DNA from: Betaproteobacteria bacterium
GTDB taxonomy: Bacteria > Pseudomonadota > Gammaproteobacteria > Burkholderiales > Rhodocyclaceae
Length of the DNA stretch: 64,000 nt
Assembly: GCA_016705475.1 (NCBI GenBank)
Contig: JADIYD010000010.1
Location: 248,001-312,000 of the forward strand
Direction of reading: 5' to 3'
In this document: positions 37,298-47,280 of the stretch, piece by piece
Position numbering within the stretch: position 1 is the first letter of the stretch
How the letters are laid out: every line of letters begins with the position of its first letter
Position numbers and translations under genes: made by a program
Notes under the pieces: model-generated
Seen by the model: only the letters and a program-made list of their open reading frames with translations
Databases searched by the model: none
Told to the model about the DNA's origin: nothing

Positions 37298-39200
37298 GCC
37301 GTTTCGCCTGCTTCCATGACATTGCGCAGGAAGGCTTCAAACATGAGGATAGTCCAGATTGAAGCGCTGTAATCGCGGCTGCCATTGCTGTGAGCGTCGA
37401 AAAGATGCTGGAGATATTCGCGATTGAACCAGCCTGTTTCGGCAAGACGGGGGCCGAGCAGTGCATCCTGAACGCGCTGTTTGAGCGGGCCTCGGAACCA
37501 GCGGGCGAGGGGAACTGAGAAGCCCATTTTCGGGCGATAGAGGACGTCGTTGGGGAGAAGGGGCTCCATCGATTTTTTGAGCAGGTATTTGGTTTCCTGA
37601 CCGCGAATTTTTTGGGATGAATTCAGCGTGGCCAGCCATTCGATCAATTCGTGATCCATCAGTGGTTCGCGGACTTCCAGCGAATGGGCCATGCTGGCGC
37701 GGTCTACCTTGGTGTTTATGTCGCCGACCAGATAGGTTTTGAGGTCGAGGTACTGAATCAGGGCCAGCGGGTCGTCGGTTTTCGCTTTGGCGGCATGCTG
37801 GTTGAAAACCTGAATGGCATCGTAGCCGCCAAGGGCAGATTTGAACGCGGGGCTGAAGAGTTGATTGCGCATTGGGGCGCGCAAGATCGATACCGAGTGA
37901 AAATAAGCTTCCACCGAACTGCGGGCGATGCCTTCGAAGGTGGTTTTGGCGCGGAAAACGCGTGGCGCCCAGTCCGCTTTCGGGTAGAGCTTGCCCAGTG
38001 CTCCAAATACCGGGCGGCGAAGGCTCAGCGGCAGGGCTGAGCGCATTCTTTCTTCCATCAGGTGCAGCTTGTAACGGCGATAGCCACCGAAACTTTCATC
38101 GCCACCATCGCCGGAGAGCGCGACGGTGACATGCTTGCGGGCGAGTTGGCAGACGCGGTAAGTGGGGATGGCGGAACTGTCGGCGTAGGGTTCGTCGTAG
38201 AGTTTGGCCAACGTGTCGATGAGGTCGAAGTCGTCGCTTTCGACGATGTCGAGGTGGTGGTTGGTGTGGTAGTGGTCGGCCACCATCTTGGCGAATTCGG
38301 ATTCGTTGAAGGCGGGGTCGGAGAAGCCGATCGAGCAGGTGTTGACCGGATTGGAAGAGAGGCCGGCCATGATGGCGACAACGGCGCTGGAATCGACGCC
38401 GCCGGAGAGGAAGGCGCCGAGCGGGACTTCGGAGATCATGCGGAGCTTGATCGACTCCTCCAGGCGTTGCATCAGTTCGAGCGGGCGTCAGCGTCGCTGA
38501 TCGGACTATCGAGTGTGAAGCGGACATCCCAATATTCGCGCGGCTGGCCGACTGGTTGGCCGCGGCGGAGTAGCAGCGTACAGGCCGGTGGAAGTTTTTT
38601 GGCTTGCTTGAAGATGGCGCGCGGCTCGGCGACGTAGCCGAGAGCGAAGTATTCCTCGACGGCGCAGGGGTCGATATCGCGCTTGAGGCCACCGTGGGCG
38701 AGCAGGGATTTCAGTTCGGAGCCGAAAAGGAAGTTGCCATCGTCGAGCAGGGCGTAGTAAAGCGGCTTGACGCCGAGGCGGTCGCGGGCCAGGAAGATGG
38801 TTTCGCGATTGCGGTCCCAGAGGGCGAAGGCGAACATGCCGCGGAAACGGTCGACGCAGTTTTCGCCCCAGGCTTCCCACGCATGTACGATGACCTCGGT
38901 GTCGCTGCGGGTGTGAAATAAGTGACCGAGCGCCTGCAGTTCGGGGATCAGTTCCTGGTAATTGTAGATTTCACCATTGAAGACGACACAGATGCTTTGG
39001 TCTTCGTTGTAGAGCGGTTGCTGGCCCGTGGATAGATCGATGATCGACAGGCGACGGTGGCCGAGCCCGACACCGGGTTCTATGTGGAGGCCACCTTCGT
39101 CGGGGCCGCGATGGAACTGTGATTCGTTCATGCGGTGAAGCACGGCGCGATCTATGTCGCGCTTGCCTCGGGTGTCAAAGATGCCGGTGATGCCGCACAT
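37294..39200 (-). CDS. Exosortase A system-associated amidotransferase 1 (TIGR03108), one frameshift
   Basis: The frames 38472-39200 and 37294-38472 give one asparagine-synthetase-family protein of about 635 residues. The N-terminal glutaminase keeps MCGITGIFD with Cys2, FNGEIYNYQEL and SDTEVIVHAWE. The synthetase half has AFLSGGVDSSAVVAIM, SGDGGDESFGGYRRY and RPKMGFSVPLA. The frame breaks near 38479-38486 after SDADAR; one added base in GCGGGC restores SDADARVELMQRLEES. It would amidate a carboxyl group, possibly a uronic acid such as ManNAcA made by wecB and the dehydrogenase; this is inference. Unlike the paralogue at 22382, its glutaminase cysteine is intact. Confidence 0.9.
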
Positions 39201-39227
39201 GGTGTTCTCGTATTTTGATTTTCGGGG

Positions 39228-40388
39228 TTAATTTCCGGTCGACCGTAGCATTCTGCCAAGCAGTCGGTCGTAGATCTGCTCGTAGCTGTTCACCATGGCC
39301 TTCATGCTGAATTGTGCCTCAATGCGCTTACGTCCGGCGTAACCCATGGCCCGAGCCTTTTCAGGGGAAAGGGCGAGGCTGACAATTGCTTGGGCGAGGG
39401 CATCAGGGTCTGCTGCCGGTACCAGTTTGCCGGTACGCCCTTCTTGAACCAATTCAGGGTTGCCGCCAACATCAGTTGCGATGACAGGCAATCCGCTGGC
39501 CATGGCTTCAAGTATGGTGTTGGAGATACCTTCGCCGAGTGAGGGCAGGACGAAACAATCGAGGCCGCGCATGATATCCGGAATGTCGCCGCGTTCCCCT
39601 GGAAGCCAGGCTAGTTGGGCAAGGCCGGCGGCTTCAAGGATGGCGAGGGATTCGAGACGCAGTGGGCCATCTCCAACCATGACTAGGCGGAGTTTTTCGC
39701 GAAGCGCTGGAGCAGCTTGAATCGACAGGACAAAGGCTCGTGCCAGGTTGGTTTGATCCTTGACGGTCTGCATCCGACCGGCTGTACCAATAAGACATAC
39801 GCCGACGCTGTTGAATGGTGAGCCAGGAATATTTTGTCGTTCTGTTGACGGATGGAAACGGTTTGCGTCTACACCGTTATAGATTTGCGTCACGCGCTTT
39901 GCACCAATGCCAACGGGATGGGCTAGATAGTGTGCAAGATCTTGGGAAAGGGCTATGTAATGCTTCACGAAAGGGCTGTAAATTCGCCGAATCCATTGGA
40001 GTTTTTTGTTGGTGCCGTCAAAGTCGCCAACATCGCGGCCGTGCTCGCCATGGATGCGTGCAGGTACGCCTGCTGCCCAGGCCGGTACGGCGGCTTCCAG
40101 TGCGGCTAGGTTACGGGTATGAACGATAGCGGGCTTTATTCGCCGAAACAGGCGAAAAAGCTGTGGATAAATCCAGAGTACATGACCGGGTGACTTATTC
40201 AGGGCAAAGAACTGGACATCTGGCCGCTGAATGCGTTTTTTGAAGTCCGTGATGTCGGTAAGCGCAATGACTGCATGGCGGTAGGAATTGGCTGGCATAT
40301 GATTGATCAGATTGACCACGCCATTTTCGAGGCCTCCGGTATCGAAGCGATGCATGACGTGCGCAACGAGGGGACGGCTATCGCTCAT
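39228..40388 (-). CDS. PEP-CTERM/XrtA system glycosyltransferase, TIGR03088 family
   Basis: 386 residues starting with the sequence PLVAHVMHRFDTGGLENGVV, the typical N-terminus of TIGR03088. HGEHGRDVGDFDGTNKK is the sugar-nucleotide-side motif, and the C-terminal donor region is FVLPSLGEGISNTILEAMAS with the E-x7-E spacing. GT4 enzyme of the cytoplasmic repeat-unit assembly. Its start overlaps the xrtA stop by 4 bp, and it is one of the two glycosyltransferase families conserved next to xrtA. Confidence 0.92.
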   Translation of the reverse strand: MSDSRPLVAHVMHRFDTGGLENGVVNLINHMPANSYRHAVIALTDITDFKKRIQRPDVQFFALNKSPGHVLWIYPQLFRLFRRIKPAIVHTRNLAALEAAVPAWAAGVPARIHGEHGRDVGDFDGTNKKLQWIRRIYSPFVKHYIALSQDLAHYLAHPVGIGAKRVTQIYNGVDANRFHPSTERQNIPGSPFNSVGVCLIGTAGRMQTVKDQTNLARAFVLSIQAAPALREKLRLVMVGDGPLRLESLAILEAAGLAQLAWLPGERGDIPDIMRGLDCFVLPSLGEGISNTILEAMASGLPVIATDVGGNPELVQEGRTGKLVPAADPDALAQAIVSLALSPEKARAMGYAGRKRIEAQFSMKAMVNSYEQIYDRLLGRMLRSTGN

Positions 40389-41911
40389 TTCGCCCGTGCC
40401 TCGGTCAGGTGACGCAGAATTTCTCCGCCTGCCTCGGTAGCGAAGGCGGGTAAATCCCAGGCAGCCGAGTCTTTGGGGGCGTAGACGATAATGGCAGCGC
40501 CGTCATCACCGTGACCGGTGAGCATCGCCCAGGCAGTCAGCCATTTTGCTTCGATATCGCTACTGGTCAGGTGCCCGTTGATCCAGTATCCATGCCAGAC
40601 TATGTAGCGTTCATCTGCAATACCTTGCTTCTTTAGCAGTTCGGCTTCGCGAATGGCTGTTGCGTTGTCGCCAAAGGCAGTTTTTGTCTGACGATTTGCC
40701 ACGATTTGCCAGAGCGGATCGCTTGACGTGACAAGCACGTTGGTAGAGGTAACCAATTTGCGTTCAAAGTTCTGGTTCTGATAGTAGGCGATGTAGAGAC
40801 CAACCCATCCCTCCGAATTTCGGTAAACCGAGTGCAGCTGCGCGGAAGGATTGGCGAATTGCGGTTGCCATTCAATAATTGGGGGTTCTGGTTGCCAAGA
40901 TCCGAGCATTGAGTGCAATGAAAGATTGACGCTGGCATCAATGTTTGAATGTCTCAGATGTTTTTCGTAGAGCGGGCCGGCCGAGATAAGGATGGCTAGA
41001 GAGAGCGTAACTCCCCGAAAAAGTTGAGGCTTCTGGAGGTCTAAGCCTGTCGTTGAACTGAACGGCTGAGACGCGCGCATTGGTTCGGCCCATCTGGCGC
41101 CAATCGCAAACATGATGACGATGACTATCCCGAAAAATACCCAGCCGTAGATAAGGTGGTCTACCCCAGCAGCGAGCTTGTTTCCAGAAAGGTGGCCGAG
41201 CATTACGATAATGTAGGCACGCAGCCAGTTGGCAAGGATCGGTGCAAGTATCGAGACCAGGATGAAGACAAGGCGGCGTTTGAGTGAGGTATAGGTCAGA
41301 TAGGCGTACAGCGTGCCGACCGTCAACGAGGCGATGAGGTAACGAACGCCGCTACAAGCCTCAACAACCGACCAATTGCCGCTGGGTATGACGAAGTTCT
41401 GGCCTTCGCGATAAACGGGAATACCGGTCAGACGCAAGGCCAGGACGGTGAAGTCAGCAGTCCACTCCATTAGGCGCGGTAGGAGGAAATCGCCAATCGG
41501 GACCGCAAAAAAAAGAAAGAGCAGTGGGAAGGCAAGTGTCTTGCTGATTTGAGTCCCAACCATGGACATGATCGCCATGACGATCATTCCTATGACGGCA
41601 AACTGGGTCAGGGCATTAACGGCGGTTAGATCGCCGAGCAGCCAAAGAAAAACGAAGCCGACGAGCGGAATGGCAAACCAGAGCGAGGCATGCGGGGCTT
41701 GTGCTGCTGGCAACTGACGGTCGCGCCAGATGAGCCAAAGCGCAATGGGGGGCACAATGAGCCCGTGAGCGTAAGTTTCGGACCGCCACCAGATTTCCGC
41801 CATCGCTTCCAGCGTGCCCCAATACCAATAGCCGATCCAAAGCAGGATGGCTGCGATGGCTACCAAAGTTGGCTTCCAGTTTGGCCCGTTCGTTGATGCT
41901 GGTTGAATCAT
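40385..41911 (-). CDS. xrtA: Exosortase A (XrtA/EpsH) with EpsI domain
   Basis: 508 residues from the ATG at 41911, with GAGG six bases upstream; a GTG at 41923 overlapping the previous stop would add four residues. Eight or more membrane spans occupy about 15-280. The exosortase catalytic triad is visible: Cys in EACSGVRYLIASL (about 186), Arg in NWLRAYIIVMLGH (about 231) and His in GVDHLIYGWVFFG (about 252). Residues 290 onward form the extracytoplasmic EpsI-type domain (SMLGSWQP, YIAYYQNQN). XrtA is predicted to cut PEP-CTERM proteins at the C-terminal membrane anchor at the outer face of the inner membrane. The PEP-CTERM protein at 57681-58535 is its visible substrate. The whole operon is organised around it. 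Confidence 0.96.
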   Translation of the reverse strand: MIQPASTNGPNWKPTLVAIAAILLWIGYWYWGTLEAMAEIWWRSETYAHGLIVPPIALWLIWRDRQLPAAQAPHASLWFAIPLVGFVFLWLLGDLTAVNALTQFAVIGMIVMAIMSMVGTQISKTLAFPLLFLFFAVPIGDFLLPRLMEWTADFTVLALRLTGIPVYREGQNFVIPSGNWSVVEACSGVRYLIASLTVGTLYAYLTYTSLKRRLVFILVSILAPILANWLRAYIIVMLGHLSGNKLAAGVDHLIYGWVFFGIVIVIMFAIGARWAEPMRASQPFSSTTGLDLQKPQLFRGVTLSLAILISAGPLYEKHLRHSNIDASVNLSLHSMLGSWQPEPPIIEWQPQFANPSAQLHSVYRNSEGWVGLYIAYYQNQNFERKLVTSTNVLVTSSDPLWQIVANRQTKTAFGDNATAIREAELLKKQGIADERYIVWHGYWINGHLTSSDIEAKWLTAWAMLTGHGDDGAAIIVYAPKDSAAWDLPAFATEAGGEILRHLTEARAK

Positions 41912-41919
41912 GATGCGCC

Positions 41920-43119
41920 TCACTGTGCTGCAGGAAGGTAATGGTCGATCTTGGCAAGATGCGCTTCCCAGCTGTATTGCGCAATTACCCTTCGACGGGC
42001 AGCCCTACCGATATTGAGGCAACACTCGGGATCCCTTAGCAGTGCGTCGATTTCAGTGACGAAGTCAGTTGGGGTTGTTGCGGTTTTCAATTCCGTGCCA
42101 AATTCAGCGTCGACCGCAGCAGCGCATTCAGTGGAGGCAATGACAGGGCGGGCCATGGCCATCGCTTCGAGGATCTTGTTCTGGATGCCGCGGGCTATGC
42201 GCAGCGGAGCGACAACAACCGCAGCGTGTTGGAGATAGGGGCGAACATCGGGAACGGTACCGGTGACGATGACATTTTCACCCGCTAGCGCCAGTACTTC
42301 CGGCGTTGGGCTGCGGCCGACGATATAGAAACGCAGTTGCGGCCGCTTTTCTAGCAATGCCTGCATCATCTCGCTGACAAACCAGCGAACGGCGTCAATA
42401 TTCGGCAGGTAGTCCATGGCACCCGTAAAGACTATGGGTGTTTCATCGACAGAGAAGGGTGAAGCACGGCTTTCATCTGGTGCAAAGTAATCGGCGTCGA
42501 CACCATTACAGACTGGTTCGACGCGTACGGCGCATTCGGGAGCCAGTCTGTTGAAAAGCTCTACCTCGGCTACAGTCACGAAAAATGAGCGGGCTGAACG
42601 GGCAGCAACTTCACGCTCGTAGGCCAGCAATTTCCTGCCTTCGCGCCGGTACAGCCACGACATTGGCCAGCGATGGTTGGGTGCGTATTGCGTCCATTTA
42701 GCCGAATCGACATCGACAAAATCAACCACGGTTTGAAGCCGCGGGATAGATTCAACGTACTGGGCCATCGCCGAGCTGAAAATAACCGCGGCATCAATTT
42801 TCTGGCTTCTGCAGGTGTTCTCGACCCAACCCTGCAGTCCTGCGTCGCGGTAATAGCGCAGGGTTAGCGGGTCGTCGGCAAGCAGAGCATTGAGGCTACG
42901 CAGCTTGGCAAATTTTGGCTCCAGACGGGCGATATACAGGCCGCTACAGAAGCTGCGAACCGTCTCAATGTGCTGTAAGTCATCCGGGTCGTCAACGAAC
43001 GTGCCAAGAAAAACCCGGTGCCTGGCGGCCAGATGCTTGAGCAGATGAAAGGAACGTACCTTGTCGCCCTTGTTGGGTGGAAAAGGCAGACGATGGACGA
43101 GGAAAAGGATATTCGCCAT
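41920..43119 (-). CDS. PEP-CTERM/XrtA system glycosyltransferase, TIGR03087 family
   Basis: 399 residues starting at the ATG at 43119 with MANILFLVHRLPFPPNKGDK, the signature start of TIGR03087; a longer frame to 43188 only reads into the FemAB gene. It has the central VVDFVDVDSAKWTQYA and the C-terminal donor motif VVAPLRIARGIQNKILEAMA. GT4 enzyme acting in the cytoplasm. Always adjacent to xrtA in type 1 loci. The stop is 8 bp before the xrtA ATG. Confidence 0.92.
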   Translation of the reverse strand: MANILFLVHRLPFPPNKGDKVRSFHLLKHLAARHRVFLGTFVDDPDDLQHIETVRSFCSGLYIARLEPKFAKLRSLNALLADDPLTLRYYRDAGLQGWVENTCRSQKIDAAVIFSSAMAQYVESIPRLQTVVDFVDVDSAKWTQYAPNHRWPMSWLYRREGRKLLAYEREVAARSARSFFVTVAEVELFNRLAPECAVRVEPVCNGVDADYFAPDESRASPFSVDETPIVFTGAMDYLPNIDAVRWFVSEMMQALLEKRPQLRFYIVGRSPTPEVLALAGENVIVTGTVPDVRPYLQHAAVVVAPLRIARGIQNKILEAMAMARPVIASTECAAAVDAEFGTELKTATTPTDFVTEIDALLRDPECCLNIGRAARRRVIAQYSWEAHLAKIDHYLPAAQ

Positions 43120-43121
43120 GG

Positions 43122-44156
43122 TCAGCCCAGATTGCGCACGATATGAGGTCCGATAAGATTGGCCAGGCCAATCGGCATGCGGCGCCACGTTTCAATCAGC
43201 AACTTGTACTTGGCGTTGTTGGGGTTGTTCTGGGGAATGCTGTCGCGCTTGTAGAGACAGTATTCGTAATGCAATCCCTGCGGTTCAAATCCCCAGTTTT
43301 TCTTGAATGAATACGGCCCGGTACCCACCTTGCTGCGGCCGTAGTCGAAAACTTTGAGGCCACGTTCGCAACTGCGCCGCATCAACTCCCAATACTTGAA
43401 ATCGTTCGCGGCAAAGTTGCGCGCCGCTTCGTCGTCACCGGCGTAGTAGGGCAGGACTTCGTCACGGAAATAGAATGACAGGACGCTGCTAAGCGGCTTG
43501 CCATCTGGGGTGGTGATGGTGAGGATTTCGCAGTCGTTGCCAAAGACCTCAAGTAGCGTATCGAAATAACGTTTGGGCAGGGCAGGTGTGCCATGCCGGT
43601 GCACGTTGTCGGCAAACAATTTGAAAAATCGGTCAGATTTCCGGTCGACCGTGGAAATCAGGCCATTGTTGATGCCCTTTCGGACCATGGCCCGTTGCTT
43701 GCGCGGAATGGCCAGCATGTTGGCCTCAACCTCCGGAAGTATCTCCTTGCGGAATGTGACGTAGAGATCCTGTGTCGGCCAATCTGCATGCCTGGGGTTG
43801 ATATTGCGAAACTCGAGATGATCAACATCCAGCTGGCGTGCCAGCGACTGTGCTTCCTGCTCGAGTGCTGCAGTGGCCTCCGTGGTGGATGCGGCAACCC
43901 CGCCATAGACGGCAAAGGGCAGGGCGATCAGCGAATTGCCAAAGAGTCGGCTCTTGATGTGGGCTAGTGGCAATACTCCGAGGATTTCTCCATCCTGCTC
44001 GGCGTAGAGAAAGTAGGTTGGATGACGGAAAACATTGCGGAGGATGCTTTGCCACGCAGCGCGATGAAAGAAGGTGGCTTCCGGACAGGCCTGGACGAAT
44101 GCTTCCCAGCGCGCAGAGTTTTCTGTATCGGATGCGGCGAGTTGCTTAATTTCCAT
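43122..44156 (-). CDS. FemAB-family XrtA/PEP-CTERM-associated protein (TIGR03019)
   Basis: 344 residues with two GNAT-like domains. It includes FFHRAAWQSILRNVF (N-terminal helix), DLYVTFRKEI, RKGINNGLISTV, and the C-terminal FDYGRSKVGTGPYSFKKNWG typical of the family. FemAB enzymes transfer amino acids from aminoacyl-tRNA to peptidoglycan or sugars; the XrtA member presumably adds an amino acid or other acyl group to the polysaccharide. The gene overlaps the deacetylase end by 11 bp. Substrate unknown. Confidence 0.9.
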   Translation of the reverse strand: MEIKQLAASDTENSARWEAFVQACPEATFFHRAAWQSILRNVFRHPTYFLYAEQDGEILGVLPLAHIKSRLFGNSLIALPFAVYGGVAASTTEATAALEQEAQSLARQLDVDHLEFRNINPRHADWPTQDLYVTFRKEILPEVEANMLAIPRKQRAMVRKGINNGLISTVDRKSDRFFKLFADNVHRHGTPALPKRYFDTLLEVFGNDCEILTITTPDGKPLSSVLSFYFRDEVLPYYAGDDEAARNFAANDFKYWELMRRSCERGLKVFDYGRSKVGTGPYSFKKNWGFEPQGLHYEYCLYKRDSIPQNNPNNAKYKLLIETWRRMPIGLANLIGPHIVRNLG

Positions 44157-45012
44157 CGACGCTACCGAGTGGCTCTAGGAATAGCTCGTCCATTCGACCC
44201 CATTCAAAATCGGCCAGCAGTCGATTCAGGCGTTGCTCCATCCGGTTAATATTGACGTAATGACGGAAGCGTGTCTTGGCGCTGATTCCGGCAATTCGAG
44301 GTTGCCCGGGGTCGACTTCCCAAGGATGAAAATAGAACACGGCAGGAAGTTGATCAACGCGATTGATCCGCTCAATCATCCAGCGCGACAGGGCGTAGGG
44401 CATCAGCCTGAAATATCCGCCACCGCTGGCTGGCCAGTTGCGGTTGAGAAAGCGCAGCGTCGTGCACGGAATCTCGACCAGACCGCCGATTGCGTGGGCG
44501 TGGCGCGGCGCATTCGGCATTCCATAGTGGTCATGACGAATCGGGTAGATGCTGGAACTGTAGCGGTAGCCAGCTTTTTCAAGGCACTCGAAGGCCCAGA
44601 GATTTTTCTCGCCAATCGAAAAACTTGGTGCTCGATAGCCCTTCACTTCATGGCCGGAAAGATCTTCGAGGATAAGCTTGGCGAGATGGATGTCAGCAAA
44701 AAAGCTCTCGGGCGTCTGATCGCTGGCGCGTTCGTGACCATAGCCATGGCTGGCTAGTTCATGGCCATTGTCGACAATACGCCGCACCACTTTCGGGTAA
44801 CGTTCAGCCAGCCAGCCTAGCGTGAAGAATGTGCCCTTGGTGCCATGCGTATCCAGCATGGCAAGAATGCAGTCGACGTTTCGCTCGACCCGGCATTCAC
44901 GAACGGCCCAATCAGTGCGGGGGATATGTGGTGCGAAAGCCGAGACCTGAAAATAATCTTCGACGTCAATGGTCAGCGCATTGCATGGCGCACCGGTCAG
45001 CTTCGTCATCAT
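44146..45012 (-). CDS. XrtA system polysaccharide deacetylase (TIGR03006)
   Basis: 288 residues. Metal ligands lie in ALTIDVEDYF (Asp-Asp/Glu pair) and ASHGYGHERAS (His-x3-His). GYRAPSFSIG and ASGGGYFRLMPY are conserved blocks, and VFYFHPWEVDP holds the active-site histidine. I chose the ATG pair at 45012; a TTG six bases upstream is the only alternative. It belongs to the NodB family and would deacetylate GlcNAc-type residues of the polymer or its precursor. It sits between wecB and FemAB, the usual place. Confidence 0.92.
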   Translation of the reverse strand: MMTKLTGAPCNALTIDVEDYFQVSAFAPHIPRTDWAVRECRVERNVDCILAMLDTHGTKGTFFTLGWLAERYPKVVRRIVDNGHELASHGYGHERASDQTPESFFADIHLAKLILEDLSGHEVKGYRAPSFSIGEKNLWAFECLEKAGYRYSSSIYPIRHDHYGMPNAPRHAHAIGGLVEIPCTTLRFLNRNWPASGGGYFRLMPYALSRWMIERINRVDQLPAVFYFHPWEVDPGQPRIAGISAKTRFRHYVNINRMEQRLNRLLADFEWGRMDELFLEPLGSVDGN

Positions 45013-45018
45013 AGGCAA

Positions 45019-46192
45019 TTAGCGTCGCCCTTGGTTCTCAATCAGCCAGCCGGCAAGATCGGCAGCAATCCGTTCGGCCGTATGGCCGTCCCAAAATTCC
45101 GGTACGCGGCCACTTTTGCCTCGGCCAGCCAGCACCTCTGCGGCATGATGGCGAATAGCATCGGTATCCCTGCCCACCATGGTATTGGTGCCTTGCTCCA
45201 CCGTGATGGGGCGCTCGGTATTTTCGCGCATGGTCAGGCAAGGCACACCCACGGCAGTGGTTTCTTCCTGCAATCCGCCGGAGTCGGTCAGGACAATTCG
45301 GGCATTCGACATCAAGCCGAGCATTTCCAGATAACCCTGCGGGGGGTAGCATGATCATCCGCGTGCTGTTGATTAACGGACTGAGACCGAAACGTTCAAT
45401 ATTGGCCTTGGTACGGGGATGCAGGGCAAAAACCAGCGGAATCGAGTCGGCGATTTCGCGCAACACCTTGAGCAAAGATGTGAGTACTTCTGGATGATCG
45501 ACATTGGACGGGCGGTGCATGGTAACGACACCATAGCCCTGAGGCCCATTGATCAAGGCCGAATCGATCCCCGCAGCTTCAAGGCAGCTGCCAGGCTTGC
45601 GCGCAAACTCCCGATTGCTCAACAGCGAATCGATCATGACATTGCCTACGAAGCGAATACGCTCACTTGCGATGCCTTCGCGTGCCAAATTGTCCGCAGC
45701 ACTCCGTTCGGTGGTGTAAAGGAGATCGGCCACCTGATCAGTCAGAATACGGTTGATTTCTTCAGGCATCGCACGGTCATAGCTACGCAGGCCGGCCTCG
45801 ACATGAACAACAGGAATTCCTTTCTTGACGGCAACCAGCGTGCAGGCCAGGGTCGAGTTGACATCGCCGACAACCAGAACACAGGAGGGTTTCTTCTCAT
45901 CGACAACTGGCTCGAAGCGTCGCATTACCTCTGCGGTTTGCACAGCATGGCTGCCAGAGCCCACTTCAAGATTGATGTCCGGGTGAGGAAGCCGAAGATC
46001 TTCGAATAATTTGTCGTTCATGTCCCGGTCGTAATGTTGACCGGTATGTACCAGCAAGGTCGGGATGGCTGGTTGATGAGCAGCGAAGGCACGCAGGATG
46101 GGTGCCATTTTCATGAAGTTGGGTCGGGCGCCAACTATGCATATGACGGGGCCGAGTTCGGCTGGCCAAGAATTAGGCATCTGAGTTTTCAT
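45019..46192 (-). CDS. wecB: UDP-N-acetylglucosamine 2-epimerase, non-hydrolysing (one-base insertion)
   Basis: Two overlapping frames (45038-46192 and 45019-45324) join to about 390 residues. Family motifs are CIVGARPNFMKMAPIL, HTGQHYDRDMND, VHVEAGLRSYDRAMPEE, VTMHRPSNVDHPE and TDSGGLQEE. The break lies at C6 on the minus strand (G6, 45341-45346); removing one base restores MLPPQGYLEMLGLM and the C-terminal ENTERPITVEQGTN. It interconverts UDP-GlcNAc and UDP-ManNAc in the cytoplasm. With a TviB/WecC-like dehydrogenase at the left end of the window, UDP-ManNAcA is possible. The start overlaps the ATPase gene end. Confidence 0.93.
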
Positions 46193-47276
46193 TCTTGTTG
46201 TGATGGATGGTTACTGGGCTTTGCTGGGCAAAAATCTGCTGCAGTAGTTGCAGCGTGGCACCGTTGATTCGTTCCAGTTGGATCAGGCTTGATTCCAGCC
46301 TTGCCAGGCGCTCGGCAACATGCTCCGCATTCAAGACGGCTAGCAGTTCATGAGGAGCGCGAGAATATTCTCCGGGAGTTCCGGATGCCAATGGGTTTGG
46401 TTGGACCGAAACCCCGCTCCCGTCATTCAGCCCGTACTGCATCTGAACCTGCGTCGAGCCCCCAATCGTTTCTTCAAAAATTTCTCGGGCAACTTCATCA
46501 ACATCAGTGACATCAAAACTTTTCTGCTGATTGAGAAAGCCAAACAAGAGCAGTCGGTCACATACGGAATTAATTCGGCGTGGGATGCCGCTGCTGGCTT
46601 TAAAAATGGCTTCGTAAGCTGCCGTGGTAAAACTTGGTGAATCCGTCGCGCCTGCATGGTGCAGACGGTGTTCGATATAAGCCTGTGTTTCGCTGACATC
46701 CAGTGGACCAATGTGGCAGGCCGCGATTACCCGCTGGCGAAACTGCATCATGTGCGGGCTTTGCAGAATCTGCCGAAACTCTGGTTGCCCGATCAGGAAG
46801 CTTTGTAGCAAGGCCTGATTTCCATATTGGAAATTCGACAACATGCGCAACTCTTCGACTGCACGCGCCGTAAGATTTTGCGCTTCATCAACAACCAAAA
46901 GACAGCGCTTACCTTTAGCCGTCATGCTGATCAGAAAAGCTTCCAGCGACATCAGAACATCGGATTTGGCGACATCCTTGGTCCGCAGGCCAAATGCGGC
47001 GCCAACCAGGCGCAACGTGTCATCTGCATCCAGTTGAGTGCTTACCAATTGCGCAGCGACCACCTTTTCCGGGTCGAGGCTATCGAGAAGTCCTCGCACA
47101 ATGGTCGTCTTTCCTGCTCCGACTTCACCGGTAATGACGATGAAGCCCTCGTTCTGGTGCATGCCATACTCAAGGTAGGCTTGTGCGCGAAGGTGTTGCT
47201 TGCTCCCAAAATAAAAGGCAGGGTCAGGGTTAAGCTGGAATGGCTTGCTGGTCAAGCCGTAGAAGGACTTGTACAT
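46173..47276 (-). CDS. XrtA/PEP-CTERM system-associated ATPase (TIGR03015, ExeA-like)
   Basis: 367 residues starting at the ATG at 47276 with MYKSFYGLTSKPFQLNPDP. Walker A is TGEVGAGKTT (about 45-54), Walker B is LLVVDEAQNL, with sensor FLIGQPEFRQIL. This AAA+ type is related to ExeA, which uses peptidoglycan binding or DNA-transposase partners. In XrtA loci it sits between the outer-membrane protein and wecB. A role in organising the envelope machinery is possible, but no activity is known. The long C-terminal tail (about 270-367) is low-complexity and ends in a coiled-coil-like segment. Confidence 0.9.
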   Translation of the reverse strand: MYKSFYGLTSKPFQLNPDPAFYFGSKQHLRAQAYLEYGMHQNEGFIVITGEVGAGKTTIVRGLLDSLDPEKVVAAQLVSTQLDADDTLRLVGAAFGLRTKDVAKSDVLMSLEAFLISMTAKGKRCLLVVDEAQNLTARAVEELRMLSNFQYGNQALLQSFLIGQPEFRQILQSPHMMQFRQRVIAACHIGPLDVSETQAYIEHRLHHAGATDSPSFTTAAYEAIFKASSGIPRRINSVCDRLLLFGFLNQQKSFDVTDVDEVAREIFEETIGGSTQVQMQYGLNDGSGVSVQPNPLASGTPGEYSRAPHELLAVLNAEHVAERLARLESSLIQLERINGATLQLLQQIFAQQSPVTIHHNKNENSDA

Positions 47277-47280
47277 GGTG

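Noticed and set aside
38062..38637. 191-residue plus-strand frame rich in Val, Gly and Glu
   Set aside because: It mirrors codon bias of the TIGR03108 amidotransferase on the other strand; low-complexity composition is typical of a shadow frame.
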